A stretch of 64,000 nt of DNA from Shewanella sp. Choline-02u-19 (GCF_002836205.1 NZ_PJBE01000012.1:558001-622000), one strand, 5' to 3'. Counted from the stretch's first letter, positions 18,221-27,686 are shown. Translations and numbers: made by a program. Notes: generated by a model from the sequence alone, not told the origin.

Positions 18221-18436
18221 TTATTTCCAACCAAATATCCAACAGCTTTCGTCGGTTAGCTCGCGCCAATTAATGTCATATTGAGTGCGGGTTAATACCG
18301 CTTCAATTTGGCAGCGTTCCACATCTCCCATTTCATCAAATTCCATTTTAGTGACCATAAAGTGCTTCTGTTTCTGCATAGGCTTTAGTGCGGTCCACTT
18401 ACTTTGGAGCAGTTTTTTAGGATTTATTTTATTCAT
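18221..18436 (-). CDS. TIGR02450 family Trp-rich small protein
   Basis: A 71-residue protein when started at the ATG at 18436; the open frame extends to a GTG at 18475 but the homologous part begins MNKINPKKLLQSKWTA. The pattern NPKKLL-SKWTA, KHFMVTK, and a C-terminal CWIFGWK fits the small Trp-rich family found in many marine gammaproteobacteria. Function is unknown. Confidence 0.75.
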   Translation of the reverse strand: MNKINPKKLLQSKWTALKPMQKQKHFMVTKMEFDEMGDVERCQIEAVLTRTQYDINWRELTDESCWIFGWK

Positions 18437-18569
18437 AAAAATTAATACGTAAAGCGGCTCATGATCGATCAACACCGAAGTATTATTTATGGCGTTGTTG
18501 GTGACGTTGTTGGCGAGATTAGCGGGGAACCTACCGCATTAGATGCGACAGGCTCGATTGCGGAATATA

Positions 18570-18830
18570 TTAGTTCAGTAATTCGTGGTTTTCGGGAAGT
18601 TGACGGCTGATCCACAGCACTAATTTGTGTTTCATATTTGGACCATCTTCTTTGTCTTTTGACAAAGCTTGAATCAAGTTGTCTTTTACTAATAATCGGT
18701 AAATACATTCCACTTTGTCTTTGGGGGAAATACCTTGACCAAAGTCGGCAAAGCCTCTTTTCTTGGCGTAACCTACTCCGATTTCCATCGCGAGCTTAAG
18801 TAGCTGTACATCATGTTTACCAGACTTCAT
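18570..18830 (-). CDS. DUF5062 family protein
   Basis: An 86-residue cytoplasmic protein started at the ATG at 18830 (GAAGAAG about 11 nt upstream); a longer in-frame start at 18899 adds residues not expected in the family. Conserved blocks are KHDVQLLKLAMEIG, YAKKRGF, KVECIYRLLV, and DGPNMKHKLVLWISRQLP. Function unknown. Assignment from memory of the DUF5062 pattern. Confidence 0.75.
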   Translation of the reverse strand: MKSGKHDVQLLKLAMEIGVGYAKKRGFADFGQGISPKDKVECIYRLLVKDNLIQALSKDKEDGPNMKHKLVLWISRQLPENHELLN

Positions 18831-19130
18831 ATAAGCGCTTCTTCTTTCGATTGATATAACTCTAACGTTACCTGAATCTAGAGCGAAGGCAAGAGACATT
18901 ACGCTGAATAAGGCTGTTTAATAAATTGAAATCAGCAGCTATTGTCATTGAACAGAATCATGTTCTGGCTATTTATACTATCGCCTATATACCGCGGTGA
19001 TTAGGCAAATGCTTATTATTCAATGTACTTTTCTACAAAGAGTCTAGGACTTCCTCTTCGACCGATTATTGAACATCAACATCTTGATGAACAGTTAACT
19101 AGAATTATCATGTATCGTGCGTAGACGCAC

Positions 19131-20333
19131 TTACTTATGGATCAATCTCTGTCCTTTGAGTGACCACTTTAGCATGAGCGGTCCGGCGATGGTCGTGACG
19201 ACGATAACCATGACTAATTCGGTGAATAACTTAGGTGAAATGATGCTGGCTTGGCGGCCCATTTCAGCAAACACTAGACCTACTTCACCGCGAGGAACCA
19301 TCGCACAGCCAATGATGAGTTTTCTTCGCCATGATCCCTTTGCTGTTAGACCGGCTGCGAGTTTAGTCAAGATGGCGATCAGTGCCAGCCAAAGTAGTAG
19401 CAGTAAGCCTGTTGTAGTGAGTTCCAGCTGGCTTAGATCAACGGTAATGCCAACATAAACAAAAAATATCGGTGCGAAAATATCGATGAGTGGTTTGGTC
19501 GACTTTTCCAGTTGATGAGTAAAATGAAAAGGATTGCGTAGGTAACGGTTTATCGGCGAAATAAACTGCTTAGATAATGCCATTCCAACGGCAAAGCCAC
19601 CTAATAGTGCGGGCGCACCGAATAAGTGAGCTAACCATGCAAATAAACAGATTAGAGTGATCACGATAAAAACAGCGTAACCGGATTGGTTAAACTGAGG
19701 CTGAAGGCCGCGTGCTAGATAAATCAATACGCGCGCAAAGGGTGGAGCGATAAGTAAAAACCCAATAACTTTAATGGTTAATATGAGTATCGAACCGACA
19801 CTTAAACTGCCTGAATCATGAAAATTCAATAATATGCTCAGTAATATTACCCCAGCGATATCATCTATTACGGCAGCGCCCAAGATCACTTGGCCCTCAA
19901 TCGTTTGTGTTTGTTTTGCTTGAGCCATCACTCGTATTGATATTCCAATGCTGGTGGCCGTTAGGGCACAGCCGAAGAATAGCGCAGTAAATGAGGGTAA
20001 ATTAAGCCAGTATGCAGCGGCAGCACTGGCGACCACAGCAGGAACTAAAATACCGCTTAATGCTACCCAGGTTGAGTGTCCACGAGCATGATATAGACGC
20101 TTAATGGAAGTATCACAGCCGATATCAAATAGCAGTAAAATCACCCCTAATTCAGCCAGAACCGACAGAGTATTATGCGGAGTAACCCAGCCCAGAATCG
20201 AGGGGCCAATCAGCAGTCCCGCCATAATCTCCCCCACGACGGCGGGGGAGCCTAATCGACGAGCAAGCTCCCCTAGCAAGCGGCCAAAAAGTAGAATAAG
20301 AAAAATGGAAATGACAAAGCTATCTATTGCCAC
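19131..20333 (-). CDS. CPA2-type cation:proton antiporter
   Basis: A 400-residue integral membrane protein of about 12 transmembrane segments, of the monovalent cation:proton antiporter-2 family (Kef/YbaL-like transport part without the NAD-binding domain). Features are RRLGSPAVVGEIMAGLLIGPS near residue 25, LFDIGCDTS near 89, and AVIDDIAGVILL near 153, which holds the expected conserved Asp pair. It exchanges Na+ or K+ for protons across the inner membrane. Divergent from the Usp gene with an FNR-like box in the shared promoter. Confidence 0.9.
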   Translation of the reverse strand: MAIDSFVISIFLILLFGRLLGELARRLGSPAVVGEIMAGLLIGPSILGWVTPHNTLSVLAELGVILLLFDIGCDTSIKRLYHARGHSTWVALSGILVPAVVASAAAAYWLNLPSFTALFFGCALTATSIGISIRVMAQAKQTQTIEGQVILGAAVIDDIAGVILLSILLNFHDSGSLSVGSILILTIKVIGFLLIAPPFARVLIYLARGLQPQFNQSGYAVFIVITLICLFAWLAHLFGAPALLGGFAVGMALSKQFISPINRYLRNPFHFTHQLEKSTKPLIDIFAPIFFVYVGITVDLSQLELTTTGLLLLLWLALIAILTKLAAGLTAKGSWRRKLIIGCAMVPRGEVGLVFAEMGRQASIISPKLFTELVMVIVVTTIAGPLMLKWSLKGQRLIHK

Positions 20334-20365
20334 TGTTGCCCCCTTATTTTGTTAATAACAGCGCT

Positions 20366-20379
20366 TTGATCTTGATCAT
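20366..20379 (+). promoter_or_regulatory. FNR/EtrA-like binding site
   Basis: TTGATCTTGATCAT matches the FNR consensus TTGAT-N4-ATCAA at 9 of 10 positions. It lies between the divergent antiporter gene and the Usp gene, centred 83 bp before the Usp ATG. A start site near 20414 would put it at the class II activator position. Confidence 0.55.
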
Positions 20380-20381
20380 GT

Positions 20382-20412
20382 ATATGCGTCATCCTGAGGC
20401 GAGGACGCATAT
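20382..20412. promoter_or_regulatory. 9-bp inverted repeat in the divergent promoter
   Basis: ATATGCGTC (20382-20390) is matched by GACGCATAT (20404-20412). It follows the FNR-like box and may be a second operator or a leader hairpin. Confidence 0.35.
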
Positions 20413-20455
20413 GCTTGTCTAAGCTAGAGTAAGGTAATAATGGCAGGAGTAAACC

Positions 20456-21346
20456 ATGGACAAGGTGTTTATTATTTCGCAAAGAGAGGAATCTCATACC
20501 GATGCTATTGCGACGGGAATAGAATTGGCAAACGCATTGGGTAAACGTGCAGAAATTTTTGCTTATAGTTTTGAATATTTTGGCAGCGCAGAGTATTACA
20601 ACCCTCGCTTTGCAGCTGTAGCGCATAAGAATATGATGAAGCAGCGAGAGGCGAAAGTGGAAGGCGAACTGGAAAAATTGCAGGCAGAAGATGTCCCCGT
20701 CCATAGCGTATGGAGCAAAGATCTGTCTGAACATGCCTGTTATCATTCTATTCGTCATGGTTTCGATCTCATGGTAAAAGCGGTACATCATGCGGATCAC
20801 TATCTACCTGTTGATTGGAATTTGATCCGTAATGTCAAAATTCCGTTAATGTTACTGACAGATAACCCATTGCATAGGGGCAATGCCGTCATGATGGCAG
20901 TCGATCTGGGTAGTGATAAGCCTATTAAAAAACAACTTAATCAATTGGTTATTAAGCATGGTAAGGCACTAGCCAAAGCTAAGGGCAGTAAACTACATCT
21001 AGCCTTTGTCATTAGAGTGCCTAAGTTGATCCGCGATATGGACTTGATCAATACCAACACATTAGTCAAAGAGGCTTATCAAAAATATCAACATCAATTA
21101 GCTAAACTAGATCTCGATCCTGACTGCATTCACATTACTGTTGGCGAACCTGATCTTTGCCTTTATGAGCTTGCCTGCCGTTTTAAGGTGCGAGACTTAG
21201 TGCTTGGAGCATGTCAGCGTCGCGGTATTTTTGGCTATGTTATTGGCAACATGGCTGAGTCCATTATCAGCCGTGTGCGCAGCAACGTGTTGGTTATTCC
21301 GGCCGATGATCAGCTATTGGGATTACCAAGTTCGGATGATGTTTAA
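20456..21346 (+). CDS. tandem universal stress protein, UspE-like
   Basis: A 296-residue protein made of two Usp domains (about 1-140 and 145-290), the UspE layout. The second domain ends in the nucleotide-binding style motif around GNMAESIISRVRSNVLVIPA. It should act in the cytoplasm in stress or energy limitation; the exact role is unknown. The last 53 bp overlap, on the opposite strand, the end of the P-type ATPase gene. The upstream FNR-like box suggests induction at low oxygen. Confidence 0.88.
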   Translation: MDKVFIISQREESHTDAIATGIELANALGKRAEIFAYSFEYFGSAEYYNPRFAAVAHKNMMKQREAKVEGELEKLQAEDVPVHSVWSKDLSEHACYHSIRHGFDLMVKAVHHADHYLPVDWNLIRNVKIPLMLLTDNPLHRGNAVMMAVDLGSDKPIKKQLNQLVIKHGKALAKAKGSKLHLAFVIRVPKLIRDMDLINTNTLVKEAYQKYQHQLAKLDLDPDCIHITVGEPDLCLYELACRFKVRDLVLGACQRRGIFGYVIGNMAESIISRVRSNVLVIPADDQLLGLPSSDDV

Positions 21347-23894
21347 TACGCCAGTACCTTTTATGTACCTCGTCCACAATAAAGAGCACTGAAGCTGTGG
21401 CGAGTAAGATCAACCAGTGACCTAAACTGATGGGACTAAGCTGGAGTGCATCATTTAGTCCAGGGGTATACATGGCGCCAATATGGATCCCTTGGGCCAC
21501 AAGGATGCCGATAAGCAGGATAGGGTTACTAAACAAAGAGATCTGCAGTAGCGACCTGTGTTCAGAACGGCTATTGAGCGCGTGTACATTTTCAAATAAC
21601 ACCATCAACATAAGCGTGAGGTTGCGAGCTTCCACTTCATCAGCGCCCATGTTTAGCGATATAGCAAATAAACCAAATGCTACCAAGCCCATTGTGAGTG
21701 CACTGGTCACAACTCTTTCGAGCATTAAACGATCGAAAATGGGCTCCTTTGGTGATCGTGGCGGTTGAGATAGCTCCTTACCTTCAGCGGGCTCGAAGGC
21801 GAGTGCGACATCCTGCACCCCATTAGTGACGATATTCAGCCAGAGGATCTGCAGTGGGAAAAGCGGGATCGGTAGTGCAAATAACACACTGAGAATAAAA
21901 AGGAAGATCTCTGCTGCACCAGTACTGATGAGCAAATAAATCACCTTGCGAATATTGTTATAGACGATACGCCCTTCGATGATCCCTTTTACAATCGAAC
22001 TAAACTTATCATCGGTGAGGACCAATGCGGCGCTTTCTCTGGCAACATCGGTTCCCCTGAGCCCCATGGCAATACCGACATGAGCGTGTTTGAGGGCCGG
22101 TGCATCATTGACGCCATCTCCGGTCATAGCGACAAACTCTCCCTGCCTGATAAGCGATTGAGTGATCTCCATCTTTTGTTTAGGCTTAACTCTAGCAAAC
22201 ACCCTGTGACTAGAGACGAGTTGATCAAATTCACTTTCACCCTGATGCATTGCTTTTTCCAGAGCCAGACCTGTTATCGCACTATCATCCTTTGTGGCAA
22301 TATTAAGCTGTTGTGCCAGCGTTAGCGCAGTAGCAGGGTGATCACCGGTGATCATAGCGACCTTGATTTGTGCTTCTCGGCAGGAGGCGATCGCACTTAT
22401 GGCATCGGGTCTAAGGGGGTCACTCATGGCAACAAGCCCGAGAAATTCGAGATCATTGAAATGACTATCTACGGGGTTACCTAAGCCGCGAGCTAATGCG
22501 AGTACCCGGTAGCCCTGCATAGCCATCGAATGCGTTTTCCTGAGAATGATTTGCTGCTGTTCTGAGCTAAGCAAACACATAGGGATAAGTTTTTCTACCG
22601 CACCTTTGACTGAGATTGATGGGCCTAGCTCGCTATCATCAATGCTGGCACTGAAGCCTTTTTCTGATTCATAGGGAAAAAGGGTCAGCCGTTTCTGCCG
22701 CAGCGTGGTAGAGGGCAGTTTGAGTTTGTGACCTAATATGAGGAAAGCCAAATCAACACCATCGCCATCAGCGTGCAACTCATTTTTTTCAAATACCAGA
22801 TGCGCTTCATTGGCGAGCACTCCCGCAGTGGCTAACTGTTTGAGTGCGGGGTCTAGCGTTAAGTCAGCAGGGGACTTGTTATCCTTAGATTGGACAATAC
22901 CTGTCGGGCTCAATCCCTCTCCCGTCACCTGATATCTCTGCCCGTTCGCAAGCCATATTTGCCCAATCGTCATCTCATTGACCGTTAATGTGCCGGTCTT
23001 ATCTGAGGCGATAAAGGTACAGGAACCTAGCGTTTCCACCGCCACCAATTTGCGGACGATTACGTTGGCTTTTGCCATTCGTTTCATGCCGATAGCGAGA
23101 GCGACAGTGATCGCTGCGGGTAACCCTTCAGGGATCGCAGATACGGCCAATGCCACGCCGAGTAAAAACACATCAGAGAGGGCGGCACCCCGCATTAAGG
23201 TCAGGCCAAATATGAGCGCAATAATAATGATGATGGCTATCGCGATGCGCAGTGTGAACTGATCGATTCGTTGCATCAGTGGCGGCTTAGTATTGCCGCC
23301 CTGATGGACTAAGTCGGCGATCTGTCCAATCTGAGTGTGGGTTCCTGTTGCGAAGACTTCTCCCTCGGCTCGGCCATGGGTGACTAAGGTGCCGGCAAAA
23401 GCCTGCTTCTTATTACTGACAGAAGCGGATTCACCGGTGAGAGCCGACTCATCGACCTGAAATTGACTGGATTGTTTAAGATGGATGTCAGCACCGATAC
23501 GGTCACCGCCATTGAGGATAACCCAATCACCAGGCACCAAGCTTTTACTGTCAACGAGTACCGGATGGCCATCTCGGAGTACTCTACTTTGCTGCGGCAC
23601 CATATGCGCTAATGAATCGGCTGCTTGTTGTGCTGAGTATTCTTGAATGGCGCCAATGAGCGCGTTAAGCAGTAATACTACCGAGATAAAGAACGCATTA
23701 ATAAGCTGGCCAAGCAGTAAGCAAACAATAACCGCCACCAATAACACATAAATGAATGCGCTACGAAACTGGACCATAAACAGTCGAAAGAAACTATTTT
23801 TTGGCGGTTTAGGCAAACTATTTTCACCATACTGCCTCAATAGCATTATCGCCTGCTTGCTCGTTAACCCCGGAATGACCACATCTCCTCTCAC
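21294..23894 (-). CDS. cation-transporting P-type ATPase, Ca2+ (SERCA/PMR1)-like
   Basis: An 866-residue P2-type ATPase. Motifs are TGES at 153-156 (actuator), PEGLP at 255 in the fourth membrane helix, D298-KTGT (phosphorylated Asp), MITGDHPAT, and GDGVNDAPAL. The IPEGLPA helix and domain order fit Ca2+ pumps such as PMR1/SERCA and some Na+ pumps. It exports the ion from the cytoplasm using ATP. The N-terminus is uncertain: the listed start is a GTG with no clear ribosome binding site. It overlaps the Usp gene by 53 bp at the 3' end. Confidence 0.92.
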   Translation of the reverse strand: MRGDVVIPGLTSKQAIMLLRQYGENSLPKPPKNSFFRLFMVQFRSAFIYVLLVAVIVCLLLGQLINAFFISVVLLLNALIGAIQEYSAQQAADSLAHMVPQQSRVLRDGHPVLVDSKSLVPGDWVILNGGDRIGADIHLKQSSQFQVDESALTGESASVSNKKQAFAGTLVTHGRAEGEVFATGTHTQIGQIADLVHQGGNTKPPLMQRIDQFTLRIAIAIIIIIALIFGLTLMRGAALSDVFLLGVALAVSAIPEGLPAAITVALAIGMKRMAKANVIVRKLVAVETLGSCTFIASDKTGTLTVNEMTIGQIWLANGQRYQVTGEGLSPTGIVQSKDNKSPADLTLDPALKQLATAGVLANEAHLVFEKNELHADGDGVDLAFLILGHKLKLPSTTLRQKRLTLFPYESEKGFSASIDDSELGPSISVKGAVEKLIPMCLLSSEQQQIILRKTHSMAMQGYRVLALARGLGNPVDSHFNDLEFLGLVAMSDPLRPDAISAIASCREAQIKVAMITGDHPATALTLAQQLNIATKDDSAITGLALEKAMHQGESEFDQLVSSHRVFARVKPKQKMEITQSLIRQGEFVAMTGDGVNDAPALKHAHVGIAMGLRGTDVARESAALVLTDDKFSSIVKGIIEGRIVYNNIRKVIYLLISTGAAEIFLFILSVLFALPIPLFPLQILWLNIVTNGVQDVALAFEPAEGKELSQPPRSPKEPIFDRLMLERVVTSALTMGLVAFGLFAISLNMGADEVEARNLTLMLMVLFENVHALNSRSEHRSLLQISLFSNPILLIGILVAQGIHIGAMYTPGLNDALQLSPISLGHWLILLATASVLFIVDEVHKRYWRIKHHPNLVIPIADHRPE

Positions 23895-24099
23895 TATTCA
23901 GTTTTGTGTTGTCAGTTGATCTATAGTCAATAATGATAGAGCAAGGCAGTTAATTTGGATGTTAATTGACCAGTATCAAGGCTTGATAGGGCTTTTGTGT
24001 CTAGAGCTGGATTAAGTCCACAAAATAACAGCTGTTAGAAATTTACTGCTTAATTTTATGGGGTTGGGAGGTGATCGTTAAAGATAAATTTAACCGATA

Positions 24100-24130
24100 A
24101 AAAAACCACCTCATTTGAGGTGGTTTTTAA
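24100..24130 (-). terminator. terminator of the nap operon
   Basis: A near-perfect stem AAACCACCTCA/TGAGGTGGTTT followed on the minus strand by a T-run, 30 bp past the napB stop. It is flanked by A and T runs on both sides, so it could act in both directions. Confidence 0.85.
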
Positions 24131-24159
24131 TTTTCAAGCTCAGTAAATAGCTTACTAAC

Positions 24160-24585
24160 TTAGTTGTTTGAGAATGTGTTCTCAACCAATTCGGTCTTGT
24201 TCTCAGCTTGCGGTGTGTGACACTGAGTACAGTTGTAGTAATGATCGTTCAGTTTGGCATCGGCAAGCAAATGCGACGGATCGATCTGGGTCGCTTTCAT
24301 GCGTTTTGCTTTTGCTGGACTATGACAACTCATACAGCCGTTTTTCTTCAGTGTAATTGGGTATCCCGCTTTGTGTGGGATCATCGGTGGTTGATGTACA
24401 AAAGTACGTTCAATCGACTTACCACGTTTGGGATACGTTGCAGCAGGGTCTGCTGCCCGAATCTCGGTGATTGCAGACTGTCCAAGTGAATTGATGTTAA
24501 CAGGCTCTGCTGGCGTATTTGCTTGCTGGCCTGAACATGCGCTGAGCGCCATCACTAACGCAGCTGCAGTCAATAATTTTTTCAT
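24160..24585 (-). CDS. napB: periplasmic nitrate reductase, dihaem cytochrome c subunit NapB
   Basis: A 141-residue protein with a signal peptide that ends in a lipobox-like LSAC (residue 17), two haem c motifs CMSCH and CTQCH, and conserved His residues for the distal ligands. NapB passes electrons to NapA in the periplasm. It lies 25 bp after napA. No napGH or napC gene follows; the operon ends in a terminator, so quinol oxidation probably depends on a protein elsewhere such as CymA. Confidence 0.95.
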   Translation of the reverse strand: MKKLLTAAALVMALSACSGQQANTPAEPVNINSLGQSAITEIRAADPAATYPKRGKSIERTFVHQPPMIPHKAGYPITLKKNGCMSCHSPAKAKRMKATQIDPSHLLADAKLNDHYYNCTQCHTPQAENKTELVENTFSNN

Positions 24586-24610
24586 TAGTTTATCTCCGCT
24601 TATGGGTTAG

Positions 24611-27094
24611 TTATGCTTTAGTCACTTTAACTGGACACTTCTTGAAATCTGTCTCTTTTGACAGAGGATCTGTCGCGTCGAGTAACAGCTTGTTGACCAA
24701 TTGGCGCGCATCGAAGAACGGCATAAATGCCACGCCTCTTGGCGGCTTGTTACGGCCTTTAGTTTCTACTCTTGTCTTAACTTCACCACGAGGCGAGGCT
24801 ACAATCACTTCGTCACCGCGTTTTACGCCACGTGCTTTAGCATCTTCTGGATGCATGAAAATTTGTGCATCTGGGTAAGCGCGATATAGCTCAGGTACAC
24901 GGGCTGTCATTGAACCAGTATGCCAATGCTCTAGAACTCGACCGGTTGATAACCAGATATCGTACTCTTCGTTTGGTTCTTCCGCAGCAGGCTCATAGGG
25001 TAGTGCAAAGATAACCGCTTTACCGTCTGGCTTACCGTAGAAGTTAAAGCCTTCACCTGCTTTGACATACGGATCGCTACCTTCAACGAAGCGACGTAGC
25101 GTCTCTTTACCATTAACCACAGGCCAACGTGCACCGCGGTTTTCATGGTAAGTATCGAAATCGGCTAGATCGTGACCATGACCACGTCCAAACTGGGCGT
25201 ACTCTTCGAATAGACCTTTTTGAACGTAATAACCAAAGGCGTCAGACTCATCATTGAGATCCGCTTTACACTGATCAGCTGGGAACTTATCGACAACACC
25301 GTTGGCAAATAACACCTCATAAAGCGTCTTGTCAGCGTATTCTGGTTTCTTAGCAATAAGTTCAGCAGGCCAAACTTCAGACACTTTGAAGCGCTTAGAG
25401 AACTCCATTAGCTGCCATAAGTCAGACTTAGCGCCTTCCGGTGCTTTAACTTGTTGATGCCACATGTGAGTACGACGTTCAGCGTTACCGTAAGCACCTT
25501 CTTTCTCAACCCACATCGCGGTAGGTAGAATCAAGTCAGCAGCCATCGCGGTAACGGTTGGGTAGGGATCTGACACTACAATGAAGTTTTCTGGATTACG
25601 GAACCCTGGGTAGATTTCTTCATTGATGTTTGCGCCGGCTTGCATGTTGTTAGTACACATATTCCAATAACAGTTCAGCTTGCCATCTTTAAGCATACGC
25701 GTTTGTAATACCGCGTGGTAACCGGGCTTTGGCGGAATCGTGCCTTCAGGCAGCTGCCATAGATCTTCGGTGATCTTACGGTGCTTAGGATTCTTAACGA
25801 CCATGTCTGCTGGCAGACGGTGTGAGAATGTACCCACTTCACGCGCAGTACCACAGGCTGATGGTTGACCCGTTAGTGAGAATGGGCTGTTACCAGGAGT
25901 GGCAATCTTACCTGTTAGTAAGTGGATGTTATAGAGCATGTTGTTAGCCCAAACACCACGAACGTGTTGGTTAATTCCCATGGTCCACAAGCTCATTACT
26001 TTCACTTTTGGATCGGCATAAGCCTTAGCCATTAATTCAAGTTTTTCTGGCTCTACACCACTCATTTCAGCAGCGTATTCAAGCGTATAAGTGCTAACGA
26101 ATTTAGCGTATTCGTCGAAGCTAATCGGCGCTGACTTACCGCTACCTGGATTCTTAGCTTTTTGCTCTAGCGGATGCTCTGGACGCAAACCGTAACCAAT
26201 ATCGGTAGTACCGAGTGCAAACTTAGTGTGTTTAGTGACAAAGTCTTTATTAACAGCATCATTTTGGATGATGTAGTTAGCGATGTAGTTCAATATCGCT
26301 AAGTCAGACTGAGGACGGAAAACCATGGCGTTATCGGCTAAGTCGAAGCTGCGGTTTTGGTAAGTTGACAATACATGTACGCGGCTGGTCGGGCTGCTTA
26401 AGCGGCGATCAGAAAGACGAGCCCAAAGGATTGGATGCATCTCTGCCATGTTAGCGCCCCAAAGGACGAACTCATCAGCGGCTTCAAGGTCATCATAACA
26501 ACCCATTGGCTCATCGATACCGAAGGTACGCATAAAGCCACCTACAGCAGAAGCCATACAGTGACGAGCGTTAGGGTCGATATTGTTAGTCAGGAAGCCC
26601 GCTTTGTGTAGTTTAGAGGCAGCGTAACCTTCCCAAATAGTCCATTGGCCTGAACCAAACATACCGACTGCAGTTGGGCCTTTAGTCTTAAGTGTGTGTT
26701 TCCACTTATCAGCCATTGTGTCTAGTGCGGTATCCCAGCTGACTGGAGTGAATTCACCTTCTTTATCATATTTGCCGTCAGTCATGCGTAAAAGAGGCGT
26801 GGTTAGACGGTCTTTTCCGTACATGATCTTAGATAGAAAGTAGCCCTTAATACAGTTAAGGCCTTTGTTCACAGGGCTTTCAGGATCGCCCTGAGTCGCG
26901 ACGACTTTGCCATTTTCTGTGCCTACAAGAACACTACAACCTACGCCACAAAAACGACAAGGTGCTTTGTCCCACTTAATGCTATCTTTTTGCTCTGCAG
27001 CTTCGACTATCTTCACTGGCAGAGTTACACCTACGGCTGTTGCGGCGGCAACTGCAGCGTTGGCTTTTAGAAACTCGCGACGGCTAATGCTCAT
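24611..27094 (-). CDS. napA: periplasmic nitrate reductase catalytic subunit NapA
   Basis: A molybdoenzyme of 827 residues from the ATG at 27094, which has GAGGA 5 nt upstream; a GTG at 27106 overlaps that site and is less likely. It has a twin-arginine signal (SISRREFLKA), the [4Fe-4S] cysteines at 46, 49, 53 and 81, and Cys179 in ARHCMAS as the Mo ligand. It reduces nitrate to nitrite in the periplasm with bis-MGD cofactor. Its start overlaps the napD end by 11 bp, so the two are translationally coupled. Confidence 0.98.
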   Translation of the reverse strand: MSISRREFLKANAAVAAATAVGVTLPVKIVEAAEQKDSIKWDKAPCRFCGVGCSVLVGTENGKVVATQGDPESPVNKGLNCIKGYFLSKIMYGKDRLTTPLLRMTDGKYDKEGEFTPVSWDTALDTMADKWKHTLKTKGPTAVGMFGSGQWTIWEGYAASKLHKAGFLTNNIDPNARHCMASAVGGFMRTFGIDEPMGCYDDLEAADEFVLWGANMAEMHPILWARLSDRRLSSPTSRVHVLSTYQNRSFDLADNAMVFRPQSDLAILNYIANYIIQNDAVNKDFVTKHTKFALGTTDIGYGLRPEHPLEQKAKNPGSGKSAPISFDEYAKFVSTYTLEYAAEMSGVEPEKLELMAKAYADPKVKVMSLWTMGINQHVRGVWANNMLYNIHLLTGKIATPGNSPFSLTGQPSACGTAREVGTFSHRLPADMVVKNPKHRKITEDLWQLPEGTIPPKPGYHAVLQTRMLKDGKLNCYWNMCTNNMQAGANINEEIYPGFRNPENFIVVSDPYPTVTAMAADLILPTAMWVEKEGAYGNAERRTHMWHQQVKAPEGAKSDLWQLMEFSKRFKVSEVWPAELIAKKPEYADKTLYEVLFANGVVDKFPADQCKADLNDESDAFGYYVQKGLFEEYAQFGRGHGHDLADFDTYHENRGARWPVVNGKETLRRFVEGSDPYVKAGEGFNFYGKPDGKAVIFALPYEPAAEEPNEEYDIWLSTGRVLEHWHTGSMTARVPELYRAYPDAQIFMHPEDAKARGVKRGDEVIVASPRGEVKTRVETKGRNKPPRGVAFMPFFDARQLVNKLLLDATDPLSKETDFKKCPVKVTKA

Positions 27095-27368
27095 GGTGTT
27101 CCTCACTCTTCTGTTCTACTGGATCGATTGGATCGACTTGATGGTAAATTAGGCTACTATTAATAACGCCTTCAAAGGCATTAATAGCTTCAACGTTATC
27201 GAGGATAGAGCGTTGTGTTTCACCTTCTAAGGTGACCACAAATTTGCCTTCATCGGTAACGGCATGGATTTCGGCGCCTTCAAGCGCAGATAAGCGCTGG
27301 GTGATATCTGCAACAGACTTACTCGCGGCGTGCACAACTAAGCTGGTGATATGAAATTCTTTGCTCAT
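27084..27368 (-). CDS. napD: NapA signal-binding chaperone NapD
   Basis: A 94-residue protein from the ATG at 27368 (GAAGAAGG upstream); an upstream in-frame start adds 20 unlikely residues. It begins MSKEFHITSLVVHA with the NapD fold pattern and ends in a His/Glu-rich tail. NapD binds the twin-arginine signal of NapA and holds it until the cofactor is inserted. First gene of napDAB. Confidence 0.95.
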   Translation of the reverse strand: MSKEFHITSLVVHAASKSVADITQRLSALEGAEIHAVTDEGKFVVTLEGETQRSILDNVEAINAFEGVINSSLIYHQVDPIDPVEQKSEEHHEH

Positions 27369-27467
27369 CTTTTTACCTTCTTCGTTTCGGTAAATAACAT
27401 TGCATAAAAATGACTGGCTACTTACCAAGATTTATATTGAGTCTAGACCTCAAATAAATTGTGGGTA

Positions 27468-27483
27468 TACCTCACAAGGGGTA
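27468..27483. promoter_or_regulatory. NarP/NarL-type 7-2-7 site upstream of napDAB
   Basis: TACCTCA-CA-AGGGGTA matches the inverted heptamer consensus TACYYMT-N2-AKRRGTA at 13 of 14 positions. It lies about 85-100 bp before the napD start. NarQ/NarP controls nap genes in Shewanella and Haemophilus, which fits. Confidence 0.65.
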
Positions 27484-27496
27484 ATGAGGTTTTTTA

Positions 27497-27510
27497 TCGA
27501 CCAAGATCAA
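27497..27510. promoter_or_regulatory. possible FNR/Crp-like half-conserved site
   Basis: TCGACCAAGATCAA matches TTGAT-N4-ATCAA at 8 of 10 positions, 14 bp from the NarP-type site and about 135 bp from the napD start. Weak on its own. Confidence 0.3.
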
Positions 27511-27686
27511 CTTTTTCTAGGTGATCTAGTTCTCAAATTTGTCAATAAAGATTAGAAGCTTGATTGGTTTTTGTCCATTTAGAATGTTAGCTTGCGCTAC
27601 ATTAAATAATGAGTATATTCAAAAGCTTGATTAATGATAACCATTCTTATTTAAGGTTTACTTGTAGCGGCAGTCGTTAGCAGTAG

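Noticed and set aside
27460..27476. Crp-like TGTG...CACA pattern overlapping the NarP-type site
   Set aside because: The spacing is nine rather than eight between half-sites, so it does not match the Crp consensus; the NarP-type match is far better.
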